From: Cardiocondyla obscurior
Taxonomy: Eukaryota > Arthropoda > Insecta > Hymenoptera > Formicidae
Assembly (NCBI RefSeq): GCF_019399895.1
Contig: NC_091864.1
Location: forward strand, 8,410,001-8,474,000
DNA: 64,000 nt
Direction of reading: 5' to 3'
The position numbers and the translations under genes are program-made. This document shows, piece after piece, positions 61,565-64,000 of the stretch; position 1 is the stretch's first letter; every line of letters begins with the position of its first letter. The notes beneath the pieces were generated by a model, which worked only from the letters and a program-made list of their open reading frames with translations, did not search any database and was not told the DNA's origin.

Positions 61565-62282
61565 CAGCGGCAAACATCCAGCATCTCTCCACTGCGGTAG
61601 CGTACTTGTTACAGTTGCTTGCGATTAGACAGCAGTCGATTCTACGCTCTAGCACTTTGTAGAGGTGATCTTAATCATTTTTCATTGCACAATTAAAAAA
61701 TTATATAGTACGATTAGCGAGACGAATTTTCAAAAAAATAAAAAAACACGTGCCGCTATTAATTCTGCAATTCAGAAAGTGTGAAAGTTGCGATAAGAAA
61801 AGATTGAGCCCGTGACGCAACGATGTTTTCATTATATGGTTTTTTGGTGCGTGAACGCGCGTTGTCCTTGTTTTTAATCTACTTTGGTGTATTACTACGT
61901 GCGCCGCGACACTTGTCAGAAGTGGTATAATCGTTAATCCCAATAGAACTGTCTTTATTTGCAGAACATTCACTTGGTGCTACTATAGATCCTGTACTAT
62001 CACGGATGTTAGAAAGATTGAAGAAAAAACTGAATAATGTAAGAAAAATAATAATCTTTTCAATTACTTCAAAACATAATACTAATTTCAATTACAATGA
62101 GAATCAGATAATTAAAAAAAAATTAATGTATAACAAATTAAAATTCATTATAAATGTTGAATAATGTGAAACTAAATATAACTAACTAAATATATTTAAA
62201 AAATAAAAAAAATTACTCTTTTCAGATTATCACAAGAATATTATCCGCTAGATTATGACTGGAGTTTTTAAAAGATATTAAA

Positions 62283-62531
62283 ATGAAGTCAATTATTCTG
62301 CTATTACTACTGGTGAGTTCTGTTTTTTGTATACCTTGGCTAGATTTGTGGTTTCCTCAGCAATCTTCGTATTATAACCGGAATATTGGATACTATGAAA
62401 ACGGTCCGTATTATCGTCAAAGTAGAGGTGGTAAGGAACGCTGGAAACAGATCTGTAAAACTATAAATCCAGATGCATACGCATTTCCAGGACGTGTGCC
62501 TTATCCCGCCGCGCCTGTTTGTCCATGGTAA
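62283..62531 (+). CDS. Small secreted tyrosine/proline-rich peptide, 82 residues, unknown family
   Basis: Single coding exon. MKSIILLLLLVSSVFC is a typical signal peptide; cleavage is expected near residue 16 before IPWLDLWFPQQ. The mature part of about 66 residues is rich in tyrosine (YYNRNIGYYENGPYYRQ), has a basic stretch (RGGKERWKQ), two cysteines that could form one disulphide (QICKT and PVCPW), and a proline-rich end (FPGRVPYPAAPVCPW). Consistent with an immune, cuticle-associated, venom or glandular peptide; I do not recognise it. The dibasic-like RGGKER site could be processed. AATAAA at 62575-62580 is 44 bases after the stop, and a TATA box and spliced leader lie upstream, so it looks like a real gene. 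Confidence 0.7.
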   Translation: MKSIILLLLLVSSVFCIPWLDLWFPQQSSYYNRNIGYYENGPYYRQSRGGKERWKQICKTINPDAYAFPGRVPYPAAPVCPW

Positions 62532-62574
62532 AGGCCATATTTCGTTGAATGGTTGATCTATCGTGCCAAATGTA

Positions 62575-62580
62575 AATAAA
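62575..62580 (+). terminator. Polyadenylation signal of the secreted-peptide gene
   Basis: AATAAA 44 bases after the stop codon, in the transcribed strand, followed by AT-rich sequence. Confidence 0.65.
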
Positions 62581-64000
62581 AACGTTACGTTAAAAATATG
62601 AATTTATTGTAACAATATAGCTTTAGACAGTATACGTCCACCGGTTATGAGTATTTCAGTCAATGTTGCGTGTACGTATGTGCCCGTGTGTGACAATACT
62701 AGCAAACTAGTATACATAAACATTCGTGATTACATGCAACTACTTATACGTTCACCATGTAAAATACGAAGCAAAAAAAAAAAGAAATTATTCGCGCATT
62801 GCGTTTTTCGCGAATTTCATCACTCTTCACTTCTCGGCCCGTATTCGCACTTGCATTGAATTAAAAAAAATAAAATTTGTTTTAATCCCAGAAAGTAACT
62901 TTGTATTAAAATAAAAAAATGGTATAAAAATAATTCCGAAAATCAAGTTAAAAGCTAAACAATATAGCTTATAAATTATTTTATCGTGTATATATGTAAA
63001 TGTTTCACTGTACTGTAAAGTTATTTTGCACTTATGCAATTTTTATGCAACTTTCTTGCCTTCCAATGTTAAATTTATAGTGCGCATACGAACCTATGAA
63101 ATATTCTAATTCAAATTAAATCACCTCAAAGGCTTGTTTATCGATTTATGTAACATTGATATTCTAAAATCGTCAATCTGTCTAATATACACGAGTAATA
63201 TCCCGAACTCTTTTTTTTCTTCCTACATATAAAAATAAGTTATGTACATTATGTATGTTACATTACAATATAAAGTTACGTTCAAGTTTTTAAAAAAATG
63301 CACGCTCCCACAGCGCTATTGTAATCATCAATAGTCTTAAATATAATGTATATTACATGCTTTATGTACAATTCAAGATCACAGAGTTCGTACAGCACGG
63401 CGATTTTGTGCGTACGTTGATGCTTATGGTTTAAGAAAGATAAAAGCCATTTTAAACAAATTGAATAATATAAATACAGTTTAAATTTAAAAAAAAAAAA
63501 AAAAAGAATGATGTTTATCTATGGTTAATTTGTAAAATTATATCTATAAGATTTTTTCAAAGTCATAAATATGAACGAATCAGGAAATATATTTCATTTT
63601 TCATAGAACTAACTTTTCTTTTATACAGTGATAAATATGATACCGTCAAGACTTGTCCTCAGTAATGATCATCGAGTTAAAAAAATATAATTAGTAATTT
63701 TTGCCGAAATGGGATATTCTGGTATCATAATTATACTGGCATCACAATTTTTTCACGCGACTGTCTTTAAATAAATTCTATTACGATCACTGTCTGGCAT
63801 CGCCATTTAGCGATAATTTACCTGAAGAATTCTAGAATAACTTATTTCTTACTTGGATCACAATGATTTCGTTATTACTGGGGATAAATTCCACATTGCA
63901 CTGGTAAAACCTTTTGCCGTTCGTACGAGAAACATTGGAAACGTACTTAAATATGAAAAGAATAATCATTTCCAGACTTGTATCAGGCCGTCCGTGCTCC
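62581..64000. other. Intergenic, nothing supportable
   Basis: AT-rich with poly-A and poly-T runs (for example 63490-63505). Short open stretches near 62650-62910 and 62830-63040 overlap on both strands and show no gene features. Confidence 0.5.

Noticed and set aside
1..64000. tRNA and rRNA genes
   Set aside because: I looked for B-box-like GTTCRANTC sequences in cloverleaf context and rRNA-like conserved blocks by eye and saw none; a covariance-model search would be needed to exclude them.

Overview
This is eukaryotic nuclear DNA. Genes are split by short GT-AG introns, poly-A signals are AATAAA, intergenic DNA is AT-rich and full of poly-T runs, and CpG is not depleted. The gene content (insect-type Idh3b, Sec20 and KChIP-like genes, tandem single-VWC secreted peptides) points to an insect. 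Frequent CpG and the peptide types suggest a hymenopteran, probably an ant; that taxonomic step is inference. I rebuilt exon joins by hand from splice consensus, frame and remembered family sequences, with no alignment search.

Layout. 1-12.2 kb: no gene I can support. 12.2-13.8 kb: two tandem three-exon genes (minus) for small secreted cysteine-rich proteins of single-VWC (Vago-like) type, each with a TATA box. 14.9-17.2 kb (minus): a glycerate kinase-family gene with intact frame but altered catalytic motifs. 17.3-20.1 kb (minus): the N-terminal half of an MFSD6-like MFS transporter, whose last recognisable exon ends 40 bp before the kinase start codon. 23.5-25.4 kb (minus): an NME7 (DM10 plus two NDK domains) locus that does not splice into one frame and looks decayed. 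25.6-25.9 kb: two foldback elements.

26.1-52.9 kb is one large patchwork of tandem repeats. Going up the plus coordinate: array A (7 units, about 345 bp), B (7, related to A), C (7, about 345 bp), a bridge exon-like segment T, D (7, about 178 bp), a composite block E with a 200-bp hairpin, then C again (14 units), T again, D again (4), satellite F (about 37 units of about 145 bp), satellite G (6 units of about 117 bp with CRE and E-box motifs), about 1.6 kb of unique DNA, and E again (4 units of about 445 bp). Every A, B and C unit, read on the minus strand, carries a good splice acceptor and a good donor about 165-195 bp apart. The arrays therefore look like dozens of amplified exon-intron cassettes, all in one direction. 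This is the most unusual signal in the window.

53.2-58.5 kb is ordinary gene-dense DNA: Idh3b (plus, 6 exons, mitochondrial NAD-isocitrate dehydrogenase beta subunit), Sec20/BNIP1 (plus, 3 exons, ER-Golgi SNARE) and a convergent KChIP-like EF-hand gene (minus). 61.5-62.6 kb holds a TATA-driven, spliced gene for an 82-residue secreted peptide. The rest is noncoding as far as I can see. The genes do not form one pathway; they are independent housekeeping, signalling and secreted-peptide loci around a satellite block.
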